In this document: in pieces, positions 44,449 through 55,555 of the stretch
Layout: each line of letters opens with the position of its first letter
Position numbering within the stretch: the first letter of the stretch is position 1
Assembly: GCA_029216955.1 (NCBI GenBank)
Contig: JANAVB010031417.1
Coordinates: forward strand, 23,565,917-23,629,916
Direction: 5' to 3'
Length of the DNA: 64,000 nt
Source of the DNA: Iris pallida
Lineage: Eukaryota > Streptophyta > Magnoliopsida > Asparagales > Iridaceae
Translations under genes and position numbers: made by a program
Notes under the pieces: generated by a model
Told to the model about the DNA's origin: nothing
What the model saw: only the letters and a program-made list of their open reading frames with translations
Databases searched by the model: none

Positions 44449-46461
44449 TATCACACCCCGATCCGGGAAATCGCTCGTCCTCGCTAGATTTTACCCGAAT
44501 CATCGTCCTCGCTGGGGCGTGATGCCGTACGAGCCTGGAGTTGCGCTCGTGCAAGACAAGATAACAGGTTCACATAGAACTATCTCAACTTGATAACATA
44601 AGCAGCGGAAGGAAACAAAGTATAACACAAGAATCTCTTTTATTCATATTGAACTGAAGGTTACAAAGGCTCTGAATAGTCTAACATAAAATGCCAATTG
44701 GCTACAACGCTCATGATCTCTCTAGCTCACAAAGGATTACATTGTTCCATACATTATACCTCTTTATAGCCACCAAGTAGTCTTCGGCCGAACATCTCCA
44801 TGTCGCAAGTCCGAACGCCTATGCGGCAGCTCCTCTTGAACGCCAAGGACCCCATGCCTCGGCATGTCCAAGCCAAGCTCCGCCCCAAACCGATCATAAC
44901 CTGAGCCTGCACATAAACTAGTGGGGGATTAGTGCTTTCGTCCTCGCTTCGCACTGATCAAGACCCGCTCGCACCCAAACCAAACACTTATTCATATAGT
45001 GAAACATGCATCTTACTTTATGGTCTTTCTATTTAGCCTTAGGATCAGTTTCATGGCAATACTTAAACATAGCATCCTTTTATATTGTGTCCGATACCGT
45101 GTCCCTGCGGCAGATACAGTTAGACATAAAATGAACGTAAACATAGTGCTCGGGCTCATCTCCGTCCCATTTTCTTAGCCTGCAGTGGTTAGAACTTAAC
45201 ATAAGCAAACATATGATTCGTATCAACCGACCAATCATAAACGTAAACATATGCATAATGGGTGGCAGGCCCTGTGCCTGCATCCAGCTCTCATCTCAGC
45301 CCACCGGCCCTAACTATATGAAGGTCACGGTGTTTCGTACCGTAATGGACTTGGCATCTCTTATGTGTAAGCCTACAATCGCTTCGATACGGGTTGCTAG
45401 CCCAGTATCCGAAGGATCCCAAACTTACGGATATCATAGCTTATCACAGCACTGGACGGTCGCAATTCGTTCGAATGTTGTGCACCATAAATACCACACA
45501 TAATTCCCTCCTAGGCCGAACGGTCCCGGCGCCCCGGCGTAACCGTTCGAGGGAAGCCGTACCCGTGCACGGGCTATCCGAGTCCATTGACCATGCAATA
45601 CGTTTCATATCATACCATCCATAACATACCAACCGATCTCGTATTCCATAAACATAGTCTCGCACATAAACGGTTTCCTTTGCCATAAACGGTTTCCCGT
45701 GCCTTAAATATAATCCACCATTCATATGGGGAGCTCCGTCGGCGTTTTGCCCCAACACATCCATATTGATGCACGACGCCCAACGGCTTAGACATCTCGT
45801 ACTCATATTCACGCATTTCGTTCATAATGTTATTTGCATAGCCTACTTCCGTATTTACTTAGTCATTTCGTAGCTTAAGTACACAAAGGCACGCTCAGCA
45901 CCATAATCAATGTTCTACGCCTAGAGTTCAATGTTCTCGGAGCCGTGCACATGATGCACATCTCATTATCATCTTTCAATGTTCTACCATCATTGCCCTA
46001 CTGCAACTCGTGCACTCGATGCACGTCGCTTCAATTGTTCAATTGTTCAATGTTCTATCTTAGTGTTCAACACATATTTAGATACTTACTTGCCGAGCCA
46101 CGCTCGCTAAGTCGATAACATATTACGCATACCATAACATATTTTATTTGACGTGAAGGAATAGGGAGAGAGAGTCAAGAACCCGCCCACCTTAAGTCGA
46201 TACGCCTTGCCGTCTTGCCGATTGAAGCGTCTCGCTTCCATAACTCGATCGCATAGCTAACTCCCGGACTTAGCCATTCCTTTGAACTACTCGGTTGATT
46301 TGGCCTATCGCGCCCATGCCACGATCCGTAATCCAGCATAAAGGCATAGCCTTTGGCCAACGTAACACTTGTATCGATTCGCATCGATACCTCATCGGGT
46401 CAACGTAACTCTTCGAGTCAACGACTCATCGTAATGCACCGATGCGAAGCGGGGCATTACA
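44449..46461 (-). repeat. 5' LTR of the coding-poor element
   Basis: 2013 bp. On the plus strand it begins TATCACACCCC where the other copy has TGTCACGCCCC, so the terminal dinucleotide has mutated after insertion. This matters for recognition by integrase but not for ageing. Confidence 0.9.
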
Positions 46462-46466
46462 TGAAG

Positions 46467-46786
46467 TGTTGTGAAGAGGAGAAGAAGGGGGAGGGAGTTA
46501 TTAAACGTGTGGAGAGGAGAGGAAGTGGGGAGAAGAAGTAGAACGTGGATGGGGTATTTGTGCTGGTCCTTGTGACCAGCACGAGAAGAACCATTCCTTT
46601 TTTTTTAATAATAATGAACCAAAATAGAATTTGAAAGGAATGAGTCTGGGTTCGGACTCGGGTCTGGGTTCGAACTCGAAAATCCTTGTTATTAATTTCT
46701 AAAATAACTTTAACACTCAAAAATAATAATAATAATAAAAATAATAAAAGTACTAATATTAATTATAAAGAAAAATGGGTTTCACA
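46467..46786 (-). repeat. 3' LTR of the gypsy element, second piece
   Basis: It resumes with TGTTGTGAAGAGG and ends GGGTTTCACA, matching 53335-53668 apart from a longer (AAT)n run in the right copy. A polypurine tract follows on the minus strand (AAGGAGGGAAGAT, 46787-46799). Confidence 0.9.
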
Positions 46787-47160
46787 ATCTTCCCTCCTTA
46801 GAAAATTTCGTCCTCGAAATTATAGGCAGGGTTAGGGGTTGGATAAACTCAAATCAAACAGGTACGGGTACTACGCCCGTAACTCAGGTCCAACAATAAA
46901 AATTTCCAAGGCAGTCGTGGATGAGACGGTTTAGGGACAAGTTTCATTTATGATATCATCCATGCAGAAAAAACACAAAAGCGGACCAAAGTACACGAGG
47001 TTGATCAGACCATCATGCACCGGTCCTGATTAGACAATATTTTAGTGGGTGCACCCAATAAAATACCGTCATGATCAAGCTTGAAAAAGGATAGCTTGCA
47101 AAACTAGGCTAATTTAGCAGCATCAGTCAAGTTTAGAACGAAAAGATAAGGAATAGGAGT
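46787..47160. other. Gypsy element, 3' untranslated part
   Basis: No coding wording is seen between the polypurine tract (46787-46799) and the end of the integrase reading at about 47163. Confidence 0.6.
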
Positions 47161-47162
47161 TT

Positions 47163-49800
47163 ACGTGATGGCTCAAATTCTGATCTTCTTCTCACCTCTG
47201 ACTACACTTGCAACTGGTTTCTCTGGCTCTGAAAGGTTGAGTCCAATCTTCAGCTCTGAATTATCCAACATGTGACTCGGGTCCGGAATGTAGCGTCTGA
47301 GCTGTGATACGTAGAAGACGTTGCACACTCTCAAGATCAGCTGGTAGAGCTAACCGGTACGCTGCTTCCAACTCGTCTTAAAACTTCAACTGTCCTGATG
47401 TATCTGGCCTCAATTCCCAGCTCCGTCTAAACTGATTGTTCCTCTGGTAGGAGAAAACTTCACAGAAATGCTATCTCCTTCTTCATACTTCACTGGTCGA
47501 CCACTAATATCAACCCAATGCTTCTGTCTGTCTTGGGCAATCCTGAGCTTATCTCTGATCATTCTCACCTTCTCTGCTGTATCGGTCACCTTCTCAGGTC
47601 CAAGCAACGCTCATTCTCCGACGTCGTCCCAAGCAAGTGGAGTGCAGTAACGACGTCCATAGAGTGCCTCGAACAGTGTCATACCAATGCTAGCTTGGTA
47701 GCTGTTGTTGTAAGAAAACTCTACCAAGTGCAAATGGTCTTCCCAAGACCCTCCAAATTCTATGACGCAGGATCTCAGCATGTCTTCAGGCGTCTGGATT
47801 GTCCTCTCTGATTGTCCATCGGTACTCCATGAATCCGGTAGATGTGCCGTATGTACAGTGCTGCCAACTTCTCGGTGGATAAACCAACCTTGAAGGGGAT
47901 AAAGTGAGCTGACTTCGTCAGTCGGTCCACGATAACCCAAATGGCATCCTTCCCTCCTTATGATCGAGGCAGTCCCGACACAAAATCCATTGTTATGTGC
48001 TCCCATTTCCACTCCGGAATGCCAAGCGGCTGCAATAGTCCCGCTGGTCTCTGTCTGCTAGCTTTTACTTGTTGACAAATTAAACATCTAGCCACATACC
48101 TGGATACGTCCTTCTTCATTCCGTACCACCATACTATAGTCCGCATATCCCGGTACATTTTGTTGGCTCCTGGATGTATGGAATACTGCGACTGGTGCAC
48201 TTCTTGCATCAGCTCGTTCCTCAGTTCGCCAGTTGGTACGCACAGCCTCGTACCATTCTTCAGTGCTCCGTCGCTGGCGATTGAGAATCCTTCGAGTGTT
48301 CCTGCCAACACTTGGTCTCTAAGTTTGCAAAACGTCACATCTTAGAATTGTGCCTCCTTGATTTGGTCCATCAGACTCGAGCTCACTTGCAACTTCTTCA
48401 ATAATGGATCAGCATCCAGCTCCTTCCTTCCAGGCGGTATAATCTCCAGTCCAAGCTTCTCGATGTCCTCTAGCAGATGCCGCTCCTTGGTCAAAATATC
48501 GCCATAGGGTATCGACTAAGTGCATCTGCGACCTCATTAGCCTTACCCGGGTGGTACTGTAGATCGATGTCAAAATCCTTCATCAGCTCCAGCCATCTTC
48601 TTTGCCTCATGTTCAGCTCCTTCTAAGTGAAATCATACTTCAGACTTTTATGGTCTGTATATATTTCCACTCTCTCTCCATATAGATAATACTTCCAAAA
48701 CTTCAATGCAAATATCTCCGCCGCAAGCTCCAAATCATGTGTGGGATAGTTCTTCTCATGAGTCCGTAATTGCCTAGTTGCATAAGCAATCACTTTTCCA
48801 TGTTGTTGAAGAATGCAATCCAGTCCTTTACCTGAGGCATCACTGTAGATTGAGAAACCACCAGTTCCTGCAGGTAGCGCAAGGATTGGTGCAGTGGTAA
48901 GTCTCTTCTTCAGCTCCTCGAATGATACCTGGCAATCTCCCGTCCAGATGAACTCTTCATTCTTCCGAGTGAGCTTCGTCACCGGCTCAGTAATTCTGGC
49001 AAAATCCTTTACGAACTTCCGGTAGTATCCAGCCAAGCCCAAGAAACTCCTGATTTTAACAACTGAGCTTGGGGTAGACCACTTCTCAACAGCGGCTATC
49101 TTCTTCAGATCCACCGAAATTCCTTCTCCTGTGACAACATGGCCAAAAATTTCATCTTGTCTAGAAAGAATTCACACTTGGAAGGCTTACTAAACAGCTT
49201 CTCCTTCCTCAAAGTTTCCAGAACTTTTCTGAGGTGCTCTTCACGCTCCTCTTCCGTCTTTGAATAGATCAGAATGTCATCGATGAAGACAACGACAATT
49301 TGATCTAGATATTCATGGAAAATCTTGTTCATAAGGTTCATGAACACCGCAGGAGCATTCGTCAGTCCAAACGGCATGACTAAGAATTCAAACTGCCCAT
49401 ACTTGGGTTTGAATGCCGTCTTGGAAATATCTTCCTTCCTAACCCTGATCTGATGGTAGCCAGATCAAAGATCAATCTTCGAAAACACATTGGCTCTGTT
49501 CAATTGATCATATCGGTCATCGATCCGGGGCAAAGGGTACTTGTTCTTGATTGTTCAGCGCCCGATAGTAGTTGTACATCCGTACTGTTCCGTTCTTCTT
49601 GTGCACTAACAAGACTGACGCTCCCTAGGATGAAGTTCCATCCTGGATAAATCCTAGAGCCTTCATTGATCTGGTCCTTCATCTTCTTGGCCTCCTTCGG
49701 GTTGACTCTATAGCATCCCTTAGAAATAGGGAAGAGCCGGGGACTAGATCAGTAGTGAACTCTATGTCTAGATCTGGGGTAATCTGGGAAAACTATCAGG
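47163..49800 (-). pseudogene. Gypsy pol remnant: RT, RNase H, integrase
   Basis: Reading 5' to 3' on the minus strand, the RT includes [14 protein letters not shown] and [12 protein letters not shown], and a TGA in the preceding L-SGYHQ block replaces the Arg codon. A frameshift near 49110 joins [14 protein letters not shown]. RNase H reads [29 protein letters not shown] and [11 protein letters not shown], and then TAG. The integrase zinc finger is complete (HQSQYSIHPG, CLICQQVKA), followed by ITMDFVSGLP. The core is then cut: IYRIHGVP passes directly into DGQSERTIQ in a shifted frame, so the block with the second catalytic Asp is gone. The C-terminus (RRYIPDPSHMLDNSELK) ends EKKIRI without a chromodomain. 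A protease is not found upstream. Confidence 0.85.
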
Positions 49801-50009
49801 GAAACATCTACCATAAAGGTGTAACTAAGAAGTTTATTCATGTGAAGAATTACAGCAAAAACTCTTATTATTGATCTAAGGACATCCTGTTACAACTTCT
49901 TATAACAATAGACAATGTTATTCAGCAGTCCTAGGTATTAATCCTCATGGCTCTGGCTCTTGCATGAGCAGTCTCCAACTGCTTCCTCTTCTATGAACGT
50001 TGAGTCTGC
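49801..50009 (-). other. Gypsy element, gap between gag and RT
   Basis: About 200 bases with several stops in all minus frames stand where protease should be. The minus strand includes KRKQLETAHARARAMRIN, probably the end of gag. Protease appears deleted. Confidence 0.5.
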
Positions 50010-50010
50010 A

Positions 50011-50700
50011 TCATGCCTTATAGTAGGAGGCAAGGTCGGCTGGATAGGAAGAGCCCCTAGGTTGTGGCCTAACAGGTGTTGCTCGGATATGTGCTCTGGT
50101 TTGATGGAAAGATAAGGGGCAGTCCTTTACCCGATGTTCAGCAGATCCACATGCCAAACATTTCCCTACTCTTTGCGACAAATATTGGCTTGGTGACCAA
50201 GCCTTTACAGCAGTCACAAACCAATAGCTTCTTACGATATGACTGCCGGATAGGGCTCAAATATCTTCTAGGTTCAGGGGTATCCCTCCTAGGAAGAGGT
50301 TCCGCTCCAACTTGTTTTAAGATAGCTAAGGCTACATCATTAACGTTCTTCATGTCTTCTCTCGTGATATTCATCTGTTCCTGCTGGGCTTCAACTTGAG
50401 CTTTCTGGAACTCCAGGATTTCTTGAAATAGGGCAACCATTTGGGAGGTGTTTGCTGGTACTGGTAGAGCAACAGGAATGGATACTCCACCAAGGAATTG
50501 CAACTCAGTTTGAGAAGAGATAGGATTCGCCAGTGTAGTGAAAACTTCACTGGATGCATCATGGGGACGGTCAATCAGTCGCGAGAGAATAAACCCTGGA
50601 CTTGGTTGAGGAGATGGGGTATGATCCGTAGATGACACCTCATCGCCAACAGGATTGGTCTTATCCTTGGTTAGATTCTGGAAGGTTTAGGGTACAAACA
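50011..50700 (-). pseudogene. Gypsy gag remnant with zinc knuckle
   Basis: The frame 50638-50138 begins in GTG (SSTDHTPSPQPSPGFI) and shows a Gln-rich helix (FQKAQVEAQQEQMNITRED). After a frameshift near 50160 the zinc knuckle CLACGSAEHRVKDC (C-x2-C-x4-H-x4-C) follows. Reading continues upstream of the GTG as NLTKDKTNPVGDEV. It is short for a gypsy gag: the large core domain seen in the chromovirus at 34198 is absent, so an internal deletion is likely. Confidence 0.7.
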
Positions 50701-50858
50701 TAAGCAAGATATTCTACCAGTCTATAATCAAACAAAAATATTTATGTATATATAATTCGGTCCTATGTCGTGACAAATCAATGTTCTAGTGTTCTAATTG
50801 TTTCTAGGTATGTTTTCCTAAGTTGTTGTAGGACCTGCATGGGCCACCACTAAAAACA

Positions 50859-53594
50859 TGTCACGACCCGATCCCAACTAATTGGGTCGAACCGGATCAT
50901 GCCCAGCCTGCACCGTTGTTGAGACGGCGGCAGTAAGCTGTTCCAGTAGCAGGTAACCATACAAGAACACTATATTTGTCACAACTCAACATCGGGAAAT
51001 TGAAACTTTATTAAACTTTGAAATTTAAATACAAATGGGAAAATGTTCTGAAATGAAATAACATAAATGAAAATAACAACAATGCAGAAAAGAAAACTAT
51101 CTATCAGCCGGATCATCGGCCTCAGTCCCAACGTCCTCCAATGGGGACTCTGGCAGCACTACTGGGTACAGGACAGGGTCGTAGTAGCTGCTGATTAACA
51201 GCTCAGCATCCTCAATGTCCCCTAAAAATGTATCTCCAGTCAGGAGGGAGCAAAGTACAATTCATGCTAATTTAACAGTTAAATTAAATAATAGAATCAT
51301 GCAGTTCTAAACAGTTTAAATATGAACAGTTTTCAGCAGTAAAACAGTGTGATTTGAACAGGCAATGAAATATGACCGGCTTTGGTTTGTTACAGTAGGG
51401 GATTTGTTACAGTAAAGTTACAGTATGGTCATACTCATTACACTATTCCCCCAGTCCCCAGTAGTTACAGTGCTCTCAGAGAGAGTTTCGTGTTTGCATC
51501 GTGGTTTAAACTTGCAGTGAAGCGATTAATTAAATAACTGTAAACTAACACAAACTATACTTGCCTCAAAGGAATTGACTGGAGAGGTAGAAGACTTCGA
51601 GACAGGAAATCAGAATCGTCCTCGAATTCCTACATTCGAGAAATTGACTCAGATTCCAGGTTTACCAATCTAGCTACGCTAGTTGAAATCTCTATTTGTG
51701 TTCTAATCAAATTTTAATTATTTTAATTAACAAAACACAAAAACACGATTATTTGTGCATTGATTTAGTACAAGGAAAAAAGATCGTTTTAAACTTTTGA
51801 ATTCGGAAAACTTCGTCGATACCAGATTAATTATTAAAACTTGGTATTTTCATAGTTTATAAATATAAAACTAATTTTCTTATTTAGTGAGAAATACATG
51901 ATTTTTAATAGATTTTAGGTGAGAAAATCTTAATTATTTTTATACGAAAATACTTTTTATTCAATTTTACTCGTTTAATACAAAAACTCGCAAAACCAGA
52001 AATAACAAAAATCTAAGCTACCAAATACAGTTACAGACCACAGCCAGCTGGGCTTATGCCCATTACAATTTATTTACATAAATTGAAATAAGACAAAACT
52101 GTCGTTAGTCCTAAACTTTAAATATGAATAAAAATATAAACAAAATTAAATAGTAAAAATAAAGATAAATATAGAGTCTCAGATATGGTCCAATCCTCAA
52201 CTGGGCTAATGTCTCAACGTCCGGGCAAAGCCGGTTTCGTTTACACTTAGCCGGGTCCATTGACCGATACGGTCGTCACCCAAAATAAAATATCAAATAA
52301 AATTCCGAAATCCATTTTAAATTCATTTTTAAAATAATCTAGAATTTACGGAAAAATCCGGCAGCATCTCCTCTGTTTTTGGTCAACCCAAAAACTGGGA
52401 AATAGCGCCGATATTTTCCTGCAAATCCCAAACCAGGGAAACCCAAATATGTATATATATAAAGATCCGCAACCAATCCACAGAATAATCGGAACGACCC
52501 GAATAATTTTCGGAAGTCCGATTCCAACCCAAAAATCACAGAACGCTACCGGAAAAATCCGGAAAGCCAAAACATACCAAAAACCAATTCCTGAAATATT
52601 CAGGAAATCCAAAATAATCCACAGAACCTTTCCGAAGGTTCCGAAAAAATACGACGTCGCTAAAACCGAATTCCCAAAGGGAATCGGGGACCATTTCTCA
52701 TCATAGACTAGAATAAAAATGGACGGAACAGGGGTTATACCTTAGGTTGCTCGGCTAGAGCTCTTAGAGGAAAATAATAGAAAGAATTTGAGATCCAGAC
52801 AGCAAAATAATCCCGGAACAGTGCTGGTTCGGAGTCCGAGACGCGTCGGGGCGCTGGAACAGCGCTGGAAACGATACACAGGGCTGCGTCGACGAAGAAC
52901 GCCGACAAAAGACGCTGGAGGCTTCGGGGAAAGGACGCCGGAGCTAGGGCACATCGCCTAGGTCAGCGGGGAGGCCGACAGGGGGTCGGGGCGCGCTGGA
53001 GAAAGGGGCTCGGGCGCGGGGGAGCTCGGCCACGCGGGGCGCGCTGGCGGAGGCTGGCCGGGCTCGGCCAGAGGGGGTGCGCTGGCTGGAGGGTGCGCTA
53101 GGGCGCGGTCAGCCTGGAGGGAGGCCGGCGGGGGTTGCGACGACGGCGGTTGGCCGGGGAGAGGGGCGCAGGTCGGGCGCCTAGGGAGTCGGAGGCCGGC
53201 GGTTGTCGCCGCACAACGTCGGAAAGGGTCGGGAGAGAGGGGCTGTGAGGGGTTGGTTGAAGAAGAGTTGGGGAGAGATGGGGGTTCTGATCTTGGAAGA
53301 GAGTGGGAGAGATAAAGTAGAGATGGGGGTTGAAGTGCTGTGAAGAGGAGAAGAAGGGGGAGGGAGTTATTAAACGTGTGGAGAGGAGAGGAAGTGGGGA
53401 GAAGAAGTAGAACGTGGATGGGGTGTTTGTGCTGGTCCTTGTGACCAGCACGAGAAGAACCATTCCTTTTTTTTTTAATAATAATTAACCAAAACAGAAT
53501 TTGAAAGGAATGAGTCTGGGTTCGGACTCGGGTCTGGGTTCGAACTCGAAAATCCTTGTTATTAATTTCTAAAATAACTTTAAAACTCAAAAAT

Positions 53595-53631
<37 letters not shown>

Positions 53632-53668
53632 GTACTAATATTAATTATAAAGAAAAATAGGTTTCACA
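50859..53668 (-). repeat. 5' LTR of the gypsy element
   Basis: 2810 bp, intact, TGTCACGACCC to TTTCACA on the plus strand. The plus strand is G-rich between 52940 and 53330, with many GGG runs. On the minus strand this gives a 210-codon Pro/Ser/Ala-rich frame (53590-52958) that I read as composition, not a gene. An (AAT)n microsatellite lies at 53597-53630. The sequence after the LTR (TGTTTTTAGTGGTGG on minus) is not the initiator Met primer site. Confidence 0.92.
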
Positions 53669-53673
53669 ATGTG

Positions 53674-53880
53674 CTTCGTTCTGTTGTGCTGAACTGGATT
53701 GTTAGCTATACTTATTGCAGCTTGACTATCGCTCAGAAGACGTAATGGTGCTCCCTTGTCCAGCTTCAACTCTGTCAGCAGTGCTCTTACCCATAGCAAC
53801 TCTGACACTCCCAGAGCTATTGTCCTGTATTCTGCTTCAGCTGTCGATCGTGCTACCACTGACTGTTTCTTTCTTCTCCT
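53674..53880 (-). pseudogene. Copia RNase H, N-terminal part, fused to protease
   Basis: Reading on the minus strand: KKQSVVARSTAEAEYRTIAL, ELLWVRALLTELKL, LSDSQAAISIANNPVQHNRTKH. These are copia RNase H motifs. The frame begins right after the protease end at about 53880, so integrase, RT and the start of RNase H were deleted in one step. The domain continues at 36417. Confidence 0.88.
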
Positions 53881-54300
53881 AAAAAGTTATCTTAGGAATG
53901 TCAAAGGAAACAATACAGTTTAGACCAAAGACAATGGCACTAATAGATATAAGATTGACAGAAAAAGAAAGAGCATGTAAAACATTATTGAGAGTAAGAG
54001 AAGGGGTGCATGTGACAGTGCCTTTATTCATTACATGTCTGGAGGTACCATCAGCAGTCTGAATACTCTCCGGCAACGGTAGATGAGTATAGTCTTGAAA
54101 CTCACCACGGGACCCCGTGACATGGCGAAATGCCCCAGAGTCCATAATCCAACATGGCTGATGGACAGATGCAAGAGCACGTGCAGGTATACCTGTGCTG
54201 GGTTGGGCAAAGCAAGTGATGTGATCCCCCGAGGTAGATGACGTCCCAGGAGTGACATGACTGTCGGTCGAACCCAACTTTGTGCCTCGCAACTTTGCAA
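53881..54300 (-). pseudogene. Copia protease
   Basis: The minus strand reads WIMDSGAFRHVTGSRGEF, with the aspartic protease triad written DSG, then SIQTADGTSRHVMNKGTV and VLHALSFSVNLISIS, the usual copia protease end. It runs on a few residues (IVSFDIPKITF) before the deletion joins RNase H. Confidence 0.85.
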
Positions 54301-54321
54301 GAAACTCCCGCTCAAGCGGGG

Positions 54322-54545
54322 TTATTTATGCCAGTTGATTTTCTCCCCCTTCCTCCGCCAGATGTGCTTTGTGTCCTCCAAAATTATCTCCCCTTCTACC
54401 AGCATATCCTCCTCTACCACTACGACGTCCTCCACGTCCCCGTTCGCGATCACTAGACTCACTTCGCAGGGATTTTGGACAAAATCTGATGTAATGTCCG
54501 GAGTCAATGTCCGGAGTCATCACAGTTGTGGCACACACCACTCAC
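54322..54545 (-). pseudogene. Copia gag, zinc knuckle and basic tail
   Basis: Two minus frames over the same stretch show a worn zinc knuckle (DDSGHYIRFCPK) and an Arg/Gly-rich tail (RGRGGRRSGRGGYAGRRG). A duplicated GTCCGGAGTCA (54501-54520) caused part of the frame confusion. The main gag body is missing. Confidence 0.65.
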
Positions 54546-54768
54546 AGATGGAGGCTGAGTGAAGGCGGCAAGGGCAGACTTTTCAACCGTGGCTTGGTCC
54601 CCCTGGAAGGAGCTGGAATAGCGGATCGGGGGTGGCGTCATGGAGGGAGGTCAGGTCCGGGGCGCTGCACCGCATGTCCGGGGGGAAGGAGCTGGAATAG
54701 TAGATGGGGGGGTTTGGGGGGGGGGGTGGCTTCAGGGAGGGAGAAATTTTTTTTTTTGGAGAACCTGC
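54546..54768. other. Copia leader or gag relic, G-rich
   Basis: GGAAGGAGCTGGAATAG occurs twice (about 54606 and 54686), and a G run (GGGGGGG TTT GGGGGGGGGGG) lies at 54707-54726. I cannot assign a protein. Confidence 0.5.
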
Positions 54769-54779
54769 CTCTGATACCA
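54769..54779 (-). promoter_or_regulatory. Copia primer-binding site
   Basis: The minus strand reads TGGTATCAGAG, initiator Met type, three bases from the end of the LTR (CATTTCA). Confidence 0.85.
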
Positions 54780-54782
54780 AGT

Positions 54783-54904
54783 TGAAATGAGTAAAATTTC
54801 TCAGATAATTTTATTGATGGGCTCCTGCCACTACTTATAGAGAGTACACCTCCTCTTCACAATACAACTTCCGATGTGGGACTAAAGTCCCTTATTAGTT
54901 CTCA
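54783..54904 (-). repeat. Copia 5' LTR (122 bp)
   Basis: TGAGAACTAATAAGG to CTCATTTCA on the minus strand. A TATA box (CTCTATAAGTAG) and AATAAA (ATCAATAAAATT) are present, so a full promoter and polyadenylation unit fits in 122 bases. Confidence 0.85.
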
Positions 54905-55546
54905 GCAGGTGGGATTTTCCTTTTCTTCCAATTTTAGGGGTTTGTTGGGTCCAAGGCCAACCCTGGGTAAGCCAGACAAGCCATCGGGCTTGGACAATCC
55001 CTCTCGTCATGACAACCCTCACACCTCTAAGTCTCCACCTCTTTGCCAATAGAGCCTCCGCGGTTCATTCCAACTCCTCTCCATTGAACTAGCAAGCCAC
55101 CATGCCCATATTTTGAGTTCCCACTAGGAAGGCCTCGAAAAGCTCAAAGAGAGGAACTCGAAATCCGAGCTCCACTATGCCATCAGAATCGGAGATTTCG
55201 ATGTCGCTACCAGCCCTGCTCACCATCCAATTTTTTTGATATTTTCTTTTGGAGTCGAGGGTAAGGAACAACCAAATTTAATTCTTGCTAAGACAATTCA
55301 ACTCCAGGGCCGGCCCCTGGTTGGGTTGGAGTTTATTGAATTTGGTCGCTAGTAATCTGGTCATACCATTCCTACGTTGCGGAGATGCTCCTCCCATTTA
55401 ATTAAATTTGATAGGAGGGCAATATATTAATTAAACTCTAGAGTTTTGGTGATTCAGAACGCTCATTTTATTGCAACCATTTTGTCCTCGGTTGCTAGCT
55501 TAACCATCTTCCATTTAATTAAACTTTTGTCCCCACGAGTCATTCT
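54905..55546. other. Spacer, no gene seen
   Basis: A 60-codon minus ORF (55271-55089) encodes SDIEISDSDGIVELGFRVPL and an FELFEAF stretch but has no recognisable family or promoter. Otherwise nothing is noted. Confidence 0.5.
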
Positions 55547-55555
55547 GTCAAATTG

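Larger units (their letters stand above)
38895..46461 (-). mobile_element. Coding-poor LTR element (7567 bp) nested in the gypsy LTR
   Basis: Two LTRs of about 2 kb (38895-40913 and 44449-46461) flank 3.5 kb without pol. TGAAG is duplicated on both sides (38890-38894, 46462-46466). On the minus strand the LTR starts TGTAATGCCCCGC and ends GGGGCGTGACA. The primer-binding site is of the initiator Met type. Ends and primer site match the Tekay chromoviruses of the window, and the stretch before the 3' LTR keeps their FRFEDEPDFE-WYIM-like wording. It is probably a non-autonomous derivative (LARD-like) of such an element that moved with proteins supplied from elsewhere. Confidence 0.9.
36418..53668 (-). 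mobile_element. Long-LTR Ty3/gypsy element, carrying a nested element
   Basis: The ends are TGTCACGACCCG and GGTTTCACA, flanked by ATGTG (36413-36417, 53669-53673) in the copia RNase H. Its LTRs are about 2.8 kb. The left one (36418-38894 plus 46467-46786) is split by the coding-poor element, and the right one is 50859-53668. They differ by roughly 2-3% by eye. The internal part (46787-50858) has gag and pol remnants on the minus strand, with many stops, frameshifts and deletions. Pol wording is chromovirus-like, but no intact chromodomain is seen. Confidence 0.92.
27575..54904 (-). mobile_element. Copia element with tiny LTRs (Ale/Retrofit-like), host of the nest
   Basis: Without its two insertions, and counting one copy of each target duplication, the element is only about 1.5 kb. 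It consists of 27575-27690, 36219-36417 and 53674-54904. On the minus strand the order is LTR (54904-54783), primer-binding site, remnant of gag with a zinc knuckle, protease, a jump straight to RNase H, polypurine tract and LTR. Integrase, RT and most of RNase H are missing, so the copy could only have moved with help. LTRs of about 122 bp are typical of the Ale/Retrofit lineage, but the lineage is a guess. No matching target duplication is seen at the outer ends (GGAAT and GCAGG). Confidence 0.75.

Noticed and set aside
52958..53590. 210-codon minus-strand ORF in the gypsy 5' LTR, Pro/Ser/Ala-rich
   Set aside because: It follows from the G-rich plus strand. All frames there are biased, no domain is present, and the other LTR copy is interrupted.
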